A stretch of 64,000 nt of DNA, from contig NC_080673.1 of the NCBI RefSeq assembly GCF_030445035.2, forward strand, positions 37,010,365-37,074,364, given 5' to 3'. The DNA comes from Dasypus novemcinctus (lineage: Eukaryota; Chordata; Mammalia; Cingulata; Dasypodidae). Of this stretch, positions 34,191-46,004 are shown in pieces; position 1 is the stretch's first letter; each line of letters opens with the position of its first letter. The notes under the pieces were generated by a model, which saw nothing but the letters and a program-made list of their open reading frames with translations, made no database searches and was not told where the DNA came from. The position numbers were made by a program, and so were the translations under genes.

Positions 34191-36790
34191 CATATTAGAG
34201 AGCTCTTACAATAATTGTCCTTTTGTGCCTGGCTTATTTCACTCAACATATATTCCTTTAGGTTCTGACATGTTGTTACATGCATCAGTACTTCATTCCT
34301 TCTTACAGTTGAATAATATTCCATCATATGTATATACCACATATTGTTTATCCATTCATTTGTTGATGGACATTTGGGTTGTTTCCATCTTTTGACAATT
34401 ATGAATAATTCTGCTATGAACATCAGTGTGCAATTATCTGTTCAAGTCACTGCTTTCAATTCTTTTGGGTCTATACCTAGTGGTGGGATAGTCAAATAGC
34501 AATTCTATATTTAGTTTCCTGAGGAACTTCCCCACTGCCTTCCATAGTGGCTGGATCATTCTACATTCCCAGTAATTCCTCTCCAACACTTGCAGTTTTA
34601 TGTTTTGTTTTATTTTAAATAGTGACTATTCTAGTAGGTATGAAATGATCTCATTGTGGTTGTCATCTGAATTGCCCTAATATGATGCTGAGTTCTTTTA
34701 ATGTTCTTTTTAGCCATTTGCATTTCATCTTTGGAAAAATGTCTATTCACATTCTTTGCCCATTTTTAAATTGTGTTGTGTGTACTTTTATTATTGAGTT
34801 ATAGGATCTCTTTATGTATGCTGAATATTAGACTAGTACTAGATATGTAGTTTCCAAATATATTCTACTATTGAGTAGGCTGCATTTTCACTTTCTTGAC
34901 AAACTCCTTTGAAGCACAAAAGTATTTCATTTTGAGGAGGCCCCATTTATTTTTTTTCTTGATTGTAATATATACATACATATATTTAATTTATTGCAGT
35001 ATATCACTCATACATAAACATACATAAATAATAAGTGTATAGTAATAGCTGTGAGCTTACAAAACAAACATACATAACATCATATAGGGCTCTTATACCC
35101 CACCCTACCACCAATATCTTGCATTGTTGTTAAAAATTTTTAATTAATGATTAAAGAGCATCCACAGAATATTACTATTAACCAAAGTATTTTCCCCAAC
35201 ACACCCTATTATTATTTTATCATTTATACATGAGCAAAAATAAACAATAAGTATGTAGTAAAAATTGTGAACTTACAAAGCAATCATGCATAATGTCATA
35301 CATCAACCCTCCATAACCACCCTGCATTGTCATGAGACATTTGTTACAAATTATGAAAGAATATTGTCAAAATCTTACTACTAATTATAGTCCTTGTATT
35401 ACATTTGGTGTATTTCCCCCCAACCCACCCTATTAATATTTTAAAAGTAATTTTTATGGCAGAATTATAAATTTAAAAAATAGTCATGCACATGTGCAGA
35501 ATTTCCAAACAAAACTCCTCAATCAACACATCAAACCATGATGGAATATTTACTACAGATTATGAGATAATATCATCTGATTATTACCAGGTCCATAGCA
35601 AACATTTGGCACACATTTTCCATACTCTCCCATTATCAACACAGTACATCTTTGTCTTAGATGCAAGAATATTACATTATTACTGTTAACCACAGTCAAT
35701 AGGTCACTCCAGTTGTATTTTTCCCACCAACTTGCAATAGCGATGTACATTTGCTCTAGATAACAAAGGACATCTTCCATCTTTACTATCAACCACAATT
35801 CTCATCCAGCTTTGGGTTTACTATACTTTTCAGTCTCTAGATTATTCTATAGCATTCCGTCAACTGGCATTTACATCCTTAGACTACCATGTTCAGCCAT
35901 GTTCCTATTTGTAAACCAGCTGTTACTAACTGTAATGTGTTACTATCAACTCTGTACATTTCCACACTTTTACAGTAAAGCTAATTAAAACTTCTACATA
36001 CATTAAACATCATGAGTCCATCTCAGTCCTCCTCTTATCAATATTAAGAATCCACCACCTACCACCAGGGCTTAAAGATATTTTCCTACATTTTCTTCTA
36101 GAGGCTTTATGGTTCTTGCTTTTAAATTTAAATAACTCAAAATTCATTTTGAGTTAACTTTTGTATTAGGTGTGAGATAGGAGTCCTCTTTCTTTCTTTT
36201 GGCTAAGGATATCCAGTTCTCTCAGCATCATTTGTTGAATGTACTTTTTTGCTCGAGCTGGGTATCTTTAACAGGATTGACAAAAATCTCTTGACCCTAG
36301 ATGTGAGGATCTGTTTCTGAACCATCAATTTTATTCCATTAGTCTATGTGTCTGTCTTTATGCCAGTACCATGCTGTTTTTACCACTGTACCTAGGTAAT
36401 ATGATTTAAAGTCCCTAAACGAGAGATCTCCAACTTTGCTTTTCCATTTTAAGATGTTTCTGGTGATTCAGGACCCCTTACCCTTCCACATAAATTTGAT
36501 AATCATGTTTTCCTTTTATTTAAAAAATTCTGGTGGAATTTTTATCAGGATTGCATTGAATCTGTATATCAGTTTGAGTTGACATCAATTTAAGAATTGA
36601 CATCTTAGTGATATTTGGTCTTCCAATCTGTAAGCATGGAATGTTCTTCCAATTATTTAGGGCTTTTAAGAAATTTCTTTTAACGATGAGTTATAGTTTC
36701 CTGAATATAAGTGCTTTACAATGGTGGTTAAGGTTATTCCTGAATATTTGAGTTTTATCTGTCATATTTTATTTTCATCACTCTTTTGAC
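34190..36790 (-). pseudogene. L1 ORF2 C-terminal remnant (interrupted)
   Basis: The minus-strand translation at 34423-34190 carries late-ORF2 landmarks ([24 protein letters not shown]), and 36090-36760 matches the region upstream of it. ORF2 encodes the L1 endonuclease and reverse transcriptase, but here only the last third remains, with frameshifts. It is split by another L1 3' UTR at 34945-36085. Upstream (36790-36826) it is joined almost directly to the ORF1 stop, so the endonuclease and most of the polymerase are missing. Confidence 0.75.
34945..36085 (-). mobile_element. Nested L1 3' UTR copy with three tandem monomers
   Basis: This non-coding block interrupts the ORF2 remnant between CCCCATTTAT on one side and TTTCCTACATTTTCTTC on the other. 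Its minus-strand 3' end is an A-rich tail (a T run at 34950-34959 on the plus strand). Inside it, the phrase CAACACACCCTATTATTATTTT at 35197 recurs as CAACCCACCCTATTAATATTTT at 35421 and more diverged as CATACTCTCCCATTATCAAC at 35621. Units are therefore about 200-224 bp. Confidence 0.6.
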
Positions 36791-36825
36791 CCTTTTAGTT
36801 ACTTGTATTGATTTAACCTTCATTT

Positions 36826-37749
36826 CTAGACTCTCTTCCAGGCCTCTCTCTCCTGTCTTTTCTTTTCAGGCTGTAGCACACCCTTTAATATTTCCTGCAA
36901 AGCTGGTCTCATGGTTAGAAACTCTCTCAGTTTCTGTTTATCTGTGAATATTCTAAACTCACCCTCATTTCTGAAAGACAATCTTGCCAGATATAAGATT
37001 CTTGGCTGAAAGTTTTCCTCTTGCAGTATCTTAAATATATCATATGACTCTTTTCTTGTTTCCATGGTTTCTGGTGAGAAATCAGCACTTAATCTTATTG
37101 GGTATCACCTATATGTTACGCATTGCTTTTCTCTTGCTGTTCTCAGAATTCTCTCTCTGTTTTTGGCATTTGACATTCTGATTAGTAGGAGTCTCAGAGT
37201 TGGTCTATTAGAATTTATTTGGATGAGAGTACATTGTGCCTCTTGGACATGGACATCTATGTCCTTCAATAGGGTTGGGAAATTTTCTACCATTATTTCT
37301 TCATATATTCCTTCTGCCCCTTTTCCTTTCTCTTTTCCTGGAACACCCATGACACATATGCTTGCACATCTCTTGCTGTCATTTAGTTTCCTGAGACCTT
37401 ATTCAATTTTTTTCATTTTTACCTTCATCTGCTCTTTTGCATATTCACTTTCAGAGGCCATTTCTTCAAGCTCACCAATCCTTTCATCTGCCTCTTCAAA
37501 TCTGCTATTATATGATTCCAGTGCATTTTTAATTTCATTTATTGCATCTTTCATTCCCATAAATTCTGTTAGTTTTCTATGTATGCTTTCAAATTCTTCT
37601 TTGTGCTCATCTGATATCTTCTTAATATCTTTAATCTCCTTAGCCATCTCATTGAATTTTTTAAGGAGATTTGTTTGAACATCTATGATTAGTTGTCTCA
37701 ACTTCTTTATGTCATCTAGAGGCTTACCTTGTTCCTTTAACTGGGCCAT
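36826..37749 (-). pseudogene. L1 ORF1 remnant
   Basis: Three minus-strand blocks follow the L1 ORF1p order. A coiled-coil region at 37749-37399 shows heptad-like EEADERIGELEEMASESEY. A middle domain lies at 37350-37105 (VQEAQCTLIQI, KNRERILRTAREKQ). The C-terminal domain lies at 37065-36826 (FQPRILYLARLSF, MRPALQEILKG). ORF1p is the RNA-binding, nucleic-acid chaperone protein of the L1 particle. The frame is broken between the blocks, so no full protein could be made. It is nonetheless nearly complete in length, while ORF2 beside it is two-thirds deleted. Confidence 0.85.
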
Positions 37750-39140
37750 ATCTTCCTGTTGGTGTGGATTGTAATTTTTTGTTCATGTCTTTGCATCTGT
37801 TTTACTAGAGTATTTATTCTGGGTGCAGTTTAGGATTTTCTGCCCTTTCTCCCTTGCTGGCTGTGCAATAGGAGATAAGGATGTAGTTGGTCCTATAAGT
37901 TGTTGGAGACTCAAACCATCTTCAGTGCTCCAGGGACTGATTAAGCTTCTCCCAACTTTCTCCTTAGCCAGGGGTAGGGACAGAGCTACAATTGTATGGA
38001 ATAATCCAAATCATTCAGGCCTAGGCTGTAGTTATCCAGAGAAATTGATGAAGTTTTATGTCCCTTTCTCCCCTGTCTGGGGTGAGGATAGAACTGTAAG
38101 TATGGGCAGAGCAACAATCTATGCTGTGTGGGTCAAAGATAACTGCAGTTCCCCGGTAGACTTCTGATTTTTCAGTATGTGCCAGCCTAAGGTAACTGCA
38201 GTTACCTGGATAAGCTGGTGCAGGGCCTGCCAGCATCCTCCCTGCTAAAGGTGGTCCTATATCCTAGGTTAGGGCTACAGGCCAATCTGCATGAAAGAAA
38301 CTGATCTCTACCATCCCTGTGATTTTCAGTCAGCCCAGCTTCCCCTCATGCCAGGGGCAGAGTCAAAATGGTGGCTACCAGTCTCTTTCTGACTTGGACA
38401 TACATGTTCAGACTTTAGTTGTTCTTATGGTATACTTTAGCCAGCTGAGTTTACTAACCAGTAGCTGAAGCCAATGGCCAACTGTCTCTTCCATCTCTGT
38501 TTTTGGGAAATGGAGCTTCCAATTCCAGTCTCTGAATTGCTCCTGAGGCAGTTCATGCTGCCAGAGTAGGATGATCACCAGCTTTGGTGGCGTGGCTTGT
38601 ATTTTCCTGGAGAGGCTGGTACAGGTACCCCCAGCTTCCTCCCTGCCTGAGGTCGGGTTGGGGCTTATGCTAGAGCTGCAATCTGATCTGGTTGGAAAGA
38701 AGCCCTTCCCTACCAGCACTGTGATTTTCAGTATGCCCAGCCTCTTTCTAACTTGGGCAAGTTCAAACTTTAAATGTGTTTAGGATAACACTTTAGCTCA
38801 CTGAATGTACTAATCAGTGGCTGAAGTTGGTGCCCAACCATCTCTTCCTCCCCTATTTTTGGGAAGTGGGGCTTCCAATTCCAGCCATAGAATAGCTCCT
38901 GAGGAGACTCATTCCTCCAGTGTAGGATGGACACCAGCCTTCAAGGTATCAAGTGCTCTACCTAGGAATCTTCTCTGCAGATAGACAGTCTCCTGCTTTC
39001 ATTCTTTCAAGTATGTTGCAGGATACTCTTCTGGTCTCCTGGAGCCCCCAAACAGGTGCTTTAGATAGCTCTGGGTGATTACTAACTGCCCTGTAGCAGG
39101 AGCTGGCTCTAGGAGTTCCTTACCTTGCTAATTGTCTTGA
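37750..39140 (-). mobile_element. L1 5' UTR with two tandem monomers
   Basis: The sequence lies upstream of ORF1 in minus-strand sense. It is moderately GC-rich, as expected for an L1 promoter region. Two direct repeats are visible: 38176-38590 and 38596-38950 share TGTGATTTTCAGT (about 38319 and 38720), CTCTTTCT(G/A)ACTTGG (38383 and 38742), GGGCTTCCAATTCCAG-like and GCTCCTGAGG phrases. The period is about 360-400 bp, and the first copy has about 40 extra bases. Confidence 0.6.
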
Positions 39141-39144
39141 TTCT

Positions 39145-39700
39145 AATATTTTAAACTCTTCTATTGCGTCTTTCATTATCATAAGATCCATTTTTTAATG
39201 TATATTCTCAATTTCTTCTGTATGTTCCACCCAGTGTCTTCTTAATATATTTTATCTCTTCCCTCTTCTCCTTGAATTGGTTTAGATTTGTATGGACATC
39301 TTTGATTAATTGTTCCAAATTCCATGTCTCATCTTTTCTTAGCATGGCTTACAATTTTTAATGGTGTCTAGGTGTCTACTTATCTTGATGAGTTTATTCT
39401 GATGATCAGTTTATCTCCCTTGTCTGGAGTTTTATTGCTGTTTGGCTTTGCAATATGGCTGCTCTTCTGCACTTCTTTAAATTTATTCTAATTCTTTAGA
39501 CTTGCCTGTGTTTAACTTTGCAGAACCTGGTCAGGGACCCACAAATGGGTGCAGACCAGTTCCAAAGAGCCAGTTCCTTTGGGATGACCTCTCTCAATCC
39601 CCCATTCTACTTCTGCCTTGATGATGCATCATAGTCCCAAGGCCTGATGAATCCAAGTTCAGCCATCTGGCTGCCCCCTGCACCCCACATGTACCTGTCT
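39145..39700 (-). mobile_element. Second L1 ORF1 N-terminal / 5' UTR fragment, minus strand
   Basis: Antisense ORF1 coiled-coil sequence (CGTCTTTCATTATCATAAG, TTTCTTCTGTATGTTCC) occurs at 39165-39340 and is followed by a 5' UTR-like stretch. The same ORF1 piece appears at 52530-52640 and 55010-55100 attached to L1 3' regions. Confidence 0.55.
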
Positions 39701-39704
39701 ATGC

Positions 39705-42340
39705 CTGGTGACATCTCTCCAATGGGCTTTCCCTGTCCCACCCCTGGTCCTGGCAAGGACACCCTCACAGACCTCCCTTGCCACATTTTTGCCTCTCCCC
39801 CATTGCTTCTCCCATGACAGCTTGATGATTTCTACCATTGTAAGTATTTATACCTTCGCCAAATTTACTTATAGTTATTTCATGGGTTTTTATATGCACA
39901 TATTTCCTTCTTTCTTCCTTCTTTCCCAATTCTTATATCTGTGCTCTTTCTTCTAAAGCAAGGCTCTTTCTACTTATAAATAATATACTATATCTCTGCT
40001 AATGAGCCTTGCTTATTTCACAGAGCATGACGTTTTCAAGGTTCTTCCATATTCCAGCATGTATCATAACTTCATTCTTTCTTATGGCTGAGTAATGTTC
40101 CATTGTGAGTATGAGCTACATTTTGTTTATCCATTCATTTGTTGATGGACACTTTGGATGGTTCCATCCTTTTGTTATGTGAATAAAGCTCCTATAAATA
40201 TTGGTATAAAATTATCTATTAGAGACCCTGTTTTCACATTCTTTAGGTAAATACCTTTAATTTGAATTGCTGGGTGGAAATGCAATGGTAATTTCCATGT
40301 TTAACTTTTTGAGGAACTGTTATATTGCTTTCCACAGTGGTTGTAGCACATTCCATTCTTACCAAGACTACACTAGCATTCCAATTTATTCACATCTTCT
40401 ACAACACTTGTTATTTTCCAATATTCTAATTTTTATTTTTAAATAATAGCTACTCTTGTGAGTATGAAGGGGTATCTCTTGTGAGTATGAAGTGGTTTTT
40501 ATTTGCATTTCCTAATGGCTAATGATGTTGAGCATCTTTTCATATGCTGTTGGGCCATTTGTGTATCTGTTTTGGAGAAATGTCTATTCAAGTCCTTTTC
40601 CCATTTTTAAACTTATTTTGCTTGTCCTTTTGTTTATGCATTGTAAAAGTTCTTTTTTTTTTTAAAAATTATTATTTATTTAATTTCCCCCCCTCCCCTA
40701 GTTGTCTGTTCTCTGTGTCTATTTGCTGCGTCTTGTTTCTTTGTCCGCTTCCGTTGTCGCCAGCGGCACGGGAAGTTTGGGCGGCGCCATTCCTGGGCAG
40801 GCTGCACCCCCTTCACGCTGGCGGCTCTCCCTACGGGGTGCACTCCCTCCGGTGGGGCTCCCCTACGCGGGGGACGCCCCTGCGTGGCAGGACACTCCCT
40901 GTGCGCATCAGCACTGCACATGGGCCAGCTCCACACAGGCCAAGGAGGCCCAGGGGTTCGAACCGCGGACCTCTCATGTGGCAGACGGCCGCCCTAACCA
41001 CTGGGCCAAGTCTGCCTCCCTGTAAAAGTTCTTTATATCTGTTGGATATTAGATCTTTTTTCCAATAAATGGTTTGTAACAACTTTCTCCCATTCTGTAA
41101 CTTACCTTTTCACTTTCTTCCTATTTTCTTTCAGTGTACAAGCATTTTTCATTTTGATGAAATCAAATTTATCTATTTTTTCTTTTAGTACTCCTGCTAC
41201 TGGTGTCATATCTAAGAATCCATTGCTGAATTCCATGCTATGAAGATTTTCCCAAATGTTATATGTTTATATGTTTATCATTAGATTCTTGATGGTCCAT
41301 TTTGGGTAGATTTTTGCATATAGTGTGAGGTAGGGTCTAATTTCATTCTTTTGCTGGGAATATCCAGTCTTCTTGCACCATTTGTTGAAGAGACTATTCT
41401 TTCCCCACAGCATATACTTGGCATCTTTGACAAAAATCAGTTTTACATATTTGTGTGAGTCTCTTTCTAGACTTTCTATTTTTATCTGTAGATCTATTTT
41501 GTCTATTACTGTAATTTTGTACATTTGAAATTAGCAAGTGTAAGTCCTCTGACCATGATCTTCTTGTTCATTATTGTTTTGACTATTGGGGGTCCTTTGC
41601 AGTTCTGTGTAAATTTGAGAACTTCTTTTTCCATTTCGGAAAAAAAGCTCCAAAAGTGTTGACAGGGATTGCCTTGAATTTGTATATGGCTTTGAGTAAT
41701 ATTAACATCATACCAATAGTATCTCTTCCCATGCATGAACATGGGATGTCTTGCCATTTATTTTGGACTTATTTAATTTCTTTAAGTAGTATTTTGTATT
41801 TTAATTGTATGAGTTATTTGTATTCTTGGTTAAATTTATTCCTATATATTTTATTTTCAGAATTTTTGTTTGTTGTACCCTGCCACCTTGCTTAACTTAT
41901 CAGCTTGAATAGTTTTCTTGTGGATTCCTTTGAATTTTTCATTTTTATAAAAATATGGTCATGTCATCTCCAAATAGAGATAGCTTTACTTCCTCCTTTC
42001 CAATGTGAATACTTTTTATTTCTTTCTTGCCTAATTGCTTTGGCTAGAACTTTTGCTACATTATTGAATATCAGTGGTGAAAGCAGGTGTTCTTATCTTA
42101 TTCCTGATCTTAGCAGGAAAGCTTGAAGTCTTTCACCATTTAATATGATGTTAACTTTGTGTGTTTCATAAATAGCCTTCTTGAGTAAGTTCCTTTCTAT
42201 TCCTACTTTTCTGAGTGCTCTTTTTTTATTCTAGAAAGGGTATTTGTTTAATGTCTTTGCTGCATCTACTAAGCATCATGTGTTTTTTTCCTCTTCATTC
42301 TATTTATGTGATGTATTATGTTGATTAATACTTCTTAGAC
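39705..42340 (-). mobile_element. 5'-truncated L1 with ORF2 remnant, minus strand
   Basis: The stretch 39980-40640 matches the antisense ORF2 C-terminus and L1 3' end (TTGTTTATCCATTCATTTG, TTGATGGACACTTTGG). The stretch 41035-42340 continues upstream through ORF2: WGKNSLFNKW at about 41400 and MFMHGKRYYWYD at about 41730. The reverse-transcriptase catalytic motif survives as F-G-D-D at 41963-41974. A DAS SINE at 40656-41020 splits it. Frameshifts make it non-functional. Confidence 0.75.
40656..41020 (-). mobile_element. DAS-III-type SINE with 14-bp target-site duplication
   Basis: Perfect direct repeats TGTAAAAGTTCTTT lie at 40642-40655 and 41021-41034. In minus-strand sense the element begins with a tRNA-like head with an A box (TTGGCCCAGTGGTTAGGGCG) and a B box (GGTTCGAACCC). 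A GC-rich body follows (GTGCAGCCTGCCCAGGAATG), then AGACACAGAGAACAGACAAC, a G-rich run and an AAATAAAT tail. It is transcribed by RNA polymerase III and mobilised by L1. This copy is nearly full-length and comparatively undamaged. Confidence 0.93.
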
Positions 42341-42344
42341 TCTA

Positions 42345-42830
42345 ATTGAAGTGTCTTGGCCAGTTAGCAAGCTCCACCTTCTGTAATCTTTAAAACATAT
42401 CCATTGGAGGTATAGGAGGGAATGAAATCAGGCCAGAAACACTGGCTATGCCCAATCTTTCTGCCCGTGACTCAAGGTCTCACTTTTTTTTTTTCTCACT
42501 TTTCCATTCTCATAAAAATGTACAAAATTTCCTTCACTAGTATACATTTGGGAGTCTACACAATTTCACCATAAATCATTTTACTTCTCCAGTGAGATAT
42601 GCATTGTACAGAAGAGACCGAGCATCCATGGGATTGATCCAGCCCATGAAATGTGACCCTCTCTGGGGAAAGAACATTTATTATAAGTAGAACCTAAAAG
42701 TTTGTTTTTACTCAGTAGCTCTAAAACAGCTAATTTGTTAAATTTACTTTGTCAACAAACAAATTAAATAGATGAATGGATCCTTCTTGATGTAGGTTTT
42801 ATGACAGGCCAATATTTGACTTAAGCTCCA
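42345..42830. other. Unassigned DNA
   Basis: No gene or clear repeat was recognised. Confidence 0.4.
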
Positions 42831-42834
42831 TTCA

Positions 42835-42925
42835 ACTATAAACTCCTGAAAGCAGGAACTGCCTTTCTGTCTTTGTATCTCTCAGTCTGGTGGGTGAAGA
42901 TATGTTGAGTGGCTGAGGTATCAGG
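42835..42925 (+). mobile_element. L2 3' fragment
   Basis: ACTATAAACTCCTGAAAGCAGG followed by AACTGCCTTTCTGTCTTTGTATC is the well-known L2 3'-terminal sequence. It is short and ancient. Confidence 0.65.
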
Positions 42926-42929
42926 CTTA

Positions 42930-44275
42930 TGTGAGAACACGAATGTATATTTTCAAGAAACATCACCAGTAGAAATCATGTAATGTTGAATAAATTAATG
43001 TATCAGTACATTTAACCAAGATTTATTTAGTGATTTGTACAAAGAGTATAAATATATTTTAATGACTATAGTATCACAAGTATACTATATATATACATAT
43101 ATATGAAAAAAGGACAAAGAAATAATTTCTGCTAATTATTATTATTTTTACATAAGGGACCCATTATGAGTAATTTGAAAATATTTTCATTACAAGGACT
43201 TAAATTAATTCAAAATAAGTTTTAAATGTGTACTCTCTGCAGAAAAAAAAATATTTTGTGCTGGTACAAAACACACGTCTGAAGTCAATATTTTCAGGTA
43301 TGTATTTACAGGAACAGCATTTTTGTGATTATAGACATGAGGTATTATCTTATTTTTCTATGGTGGTTGGAAATCTATTTCACACTGCCGACTAAGAACT
43401 TCCAACAAAGGTGCCAAATGCTACAGCCAGGAGAAGTGTCCAACAAAATGCTCCCTATGCAGCTGATTACAGATATCGACACAGAATTACACCAGATATT
43501 TACTTTTAAATGCACAGTGACTAAACTGAATCTGTTGAAGATCTGACTTGAAAACAGCACAAATATATAAAATATGGCCTAACAGAATGTTAAAACAGAA
43601 ACAGCTGCTTATCATCAACTCACTTTCTTTAACAAATCTCCTTTTCTAGTCATTAAAATACATTTTCCAAGGCAATGTACAGTGCCTGAAATAGCTATAT
43701 TGTCAAGAAACATCTGCATGATCTCAAAGGCTACATGGTGTGACTTCACAGTGCAATTAGTGGAGTTTCATTTGGAAGAGTCCAAAAGAATGTGAAAAGA
43801 GGAAAATGTCTTTCAACAGAAGGCAAAAGGATGTATTGTGGAAGAATAATGATAACTTTCCACATTAGTGTGTAATAAACGTCCGTTTTGTTATTGCTTT
43901 ACCAACGATAATGAAAAGATAAGCAGAGATATGAAAAATTAGGCTGTAGCCATGGAAGTGCTAAAACAAAGTTTGCATAAGATTTAAAACCAGTGTATCC
44001 TTTCCTTCCCAATTTTGCAGTTTACTTGAAAGGAGTGTAGTGATTATTGCTAAAGAAGCCTTCAGTGGTTAACAGCAAATACTTCACTGTTTTTGGATAG
44101 TGGTGAAGGGTGCTAGGAAAGGTACCCATAGGAAAATAATAATTTATTCTTCCATGAGTAATGTTAATACCTATATTAAAACAACAATTGCCTGTTTTGC
44201 ACTTGTAGTATAAATCAAGTTACAATCACAGATAAAACTGATATAACGTAAGATGATATACATTTATTTATTTAT
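42930..44275. other. AT-rich unassigned DNA
   Basis: A TATA-rich microsatellite lies at about 43085-43105. No gene was recognised. The two overlapping opposite-strand frames at 43325-43560 are short and unmatched. Confidence 0.4.
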
Positions 44276-44280
44276 TTAGT

Positions 44281-44727
44281 GTGTGTGTATTGATGAACAC
44301 ATAGTGGAGCACTGCCAGTCAAGTGTGGATTATAGTTTAAACTCTCTCCCACACATTTTTGTAAGCTATGATAAGATATATAATGGCCTGTATCCATCAC
44401 TGCAACATCATTCAGAACAATTCCAGTGTCCCGAGAATGCCACCATATTACACTTATTTTTTTTTAAAGGGCACTTCCATTACATAAATGTTACATTAAA
44501 AAATACAGGGGATTCCCATATGCCCTGCCCCCCACACCTCCCACATTTTCCCACATTAACTACATCCTTCATTACTGTGGGATATTCACTGTAACTGATG
44601 AACATATTTTGGAGCACTGCCAGTAAGCATAGATTAAAGGTTACATTGTAGTTTACACTCTCTCCATTCCAATTCTGTAGGTTATGGCAAGATATATAAT
44701 GGCCTGTATCTGTTGTCAAAATACATT
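44281..44727 (-). mobile_element. Two tandem L1 3' end fragments, minus strand
   Basis: The first (44281-44455) starts about 150 bp inside the usual 3' end (GATGAACACATAGTGGAGCAC). The second (44457-44727) has the complete end (TTTTTTTTTAAAGGGCAC, ATTACATAAATGTTACATT). Both share ATATAATGGCCTGTATC, and both lie in the same orientation. Confidence 0.7.
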
Positions 44728-44729
44728 TA

Positions 44730-45705
44730 GTTATCATTATTTATTGCTTATCCAGGCTGTTGCCTCAGAGTCTCAAATAGGTTTCATGTTCTGTACCAAC
44801 TCTGATTGGTACTGGCTGCCTCGGGCATTGTGTTGAGACAGATTCTGAAACAAAACATATAATGATAGAAGTTAGTGATGCTTGGGATGGGGGTGAGGAG
44901 ATGGCCCGTATTCCTAATGTTTATTACCTCTAAAGCAAATATGTTTTAGAAATTAAATGAAAAGAGAAACGAAATTTTATTATTTATATAACACTGGATA
45001 TACATTTAACATTTTATTCCAGAAAACTTTGAGCAACTTAAATAGTTAAGGTTTTATTACTTTTTTCTCTTTAAATCATACCTAGTACTATCTGTGGTAT
45101 ATGTTGCTTGCACAATGTTTGGAGCACTCTTTGAATGGGTAAATAAAATGAAGAGATTATGCGAAGCACAGAGCAGAAGTCCTAGTCAAGGCACAGCATT
45201 AAAAAACAAACAAACAAACATTGACATATCACCAAGAGTCCAACATTTCTTATATAAACTGCTTGGAAAGAGGGTACTAATGTGTTTTTAAATTGGAGTT
45301 TAAAATAATGCAAACACACCATGACAGAGAAGGGTGGCCCTAACCCAAATGGCTAGAAAACATTGACAAGTAAATCACAATTACTGTTTGAAAAGGTAAG
45401 TTAAAGAAAACACATTCATTGGGCTATTGACAGACTGAAAAACTCTAACTCCTAGTCTCCTGCCTTGAGGTGCCTTCTTGGTATTCAGTTATTTTTATAA
45501 GTAGAAAGATATTCAAAGCTTTTGGTTAATACTGAAAGCTTCACAAAAAAAACCCACTAAAATTTAGTGTCATAATTGGAAGTTTTCAGCTATTTTTGCC
45601 ATCACACTTATGTGTCTTCCTGAAAGGAAAATGTAAAGGGATATTCCTTAACATAAATATGTACTAGGCACCTCCAAAATGAGCAGCGTGAAGAAGACAG
45701 TCACA
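44730..45705. other. Unassigned DNA
   Basis: No gene or clear repeat was recognised. A short AAAC run occurs at 45204-45218. Confidence 0.4.
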
Positions 45706-45709
45706 CTCT

Positions 45710-45734
45710 AAAAAGGTTTTTTAAAAACCTTTTT
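45710..45734. repeat. 12-bp inverted repeat, 1-nt spacer
   Basis: AAAAAGGTTTTT at 45710-45721 is followed, after one T, by its exact complement AAAAACCTTTTT at 45723-45734. Confidence 0.9.
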
Positions 45735-45960
45735 GTTTTGCTTTCCTCAAGCTTCTGATTAGAAGAAGCTGACCCTTATCTGATCGGCGGTTTTCAAAGG
45801 AAGAATGAGTCATGTCAGAAATGTCGTCAATTTTGCTTTTATGAGATTTGGCAAAGGATATCTATTTTCTCTGAATTTCATGAGACCTCAAAATAGATTT
45901 AGGAATTTCCCGTCCTACAGTTAACATTAGCTTGTTTGAAAAGCGCTTTCAGTTTCCAAA

Positions 45961-45995
45961 GTTGCCAGGACTGCAACTTTGTCAGTCCTGGCAAC
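45961..45995. repeat. Perfect 13-bp inverted repeat with 9-nt loop
   Basis: GTTGCCAGGACTG at 45961-45973 and CAGTCCTGGCAAC at 45983-45995 are exact reverse complements separated by CAACTTTGT. The GC content of the stem is unusual for this region. No element that would explain it was recognised. Confidence 0.95.
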
Positions 45996-46004
45996 CCTGT
46001 GCCA

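Noticed and set aside
37064-37678. 204-codon plus-strand open frame
   Set aside because: It is the antisense of the L1 ORF1 remnant on the minus strand; the hydrophobic residues arise from reading the A-rich coiled-coil sequence backwards.
40980-41020. tRNA gene suggested by A and B box sequences
   Set aside because: The sequence is the head of a SINE with diverged arms, a long non-tRNA body, an A-tail and target duplications.
40544-41068. 174-codon plus-strand open frame
   Set aside because: It crosses from L1 into the GC-rich body of a DAS SINE; it is a chimeric chance frame.
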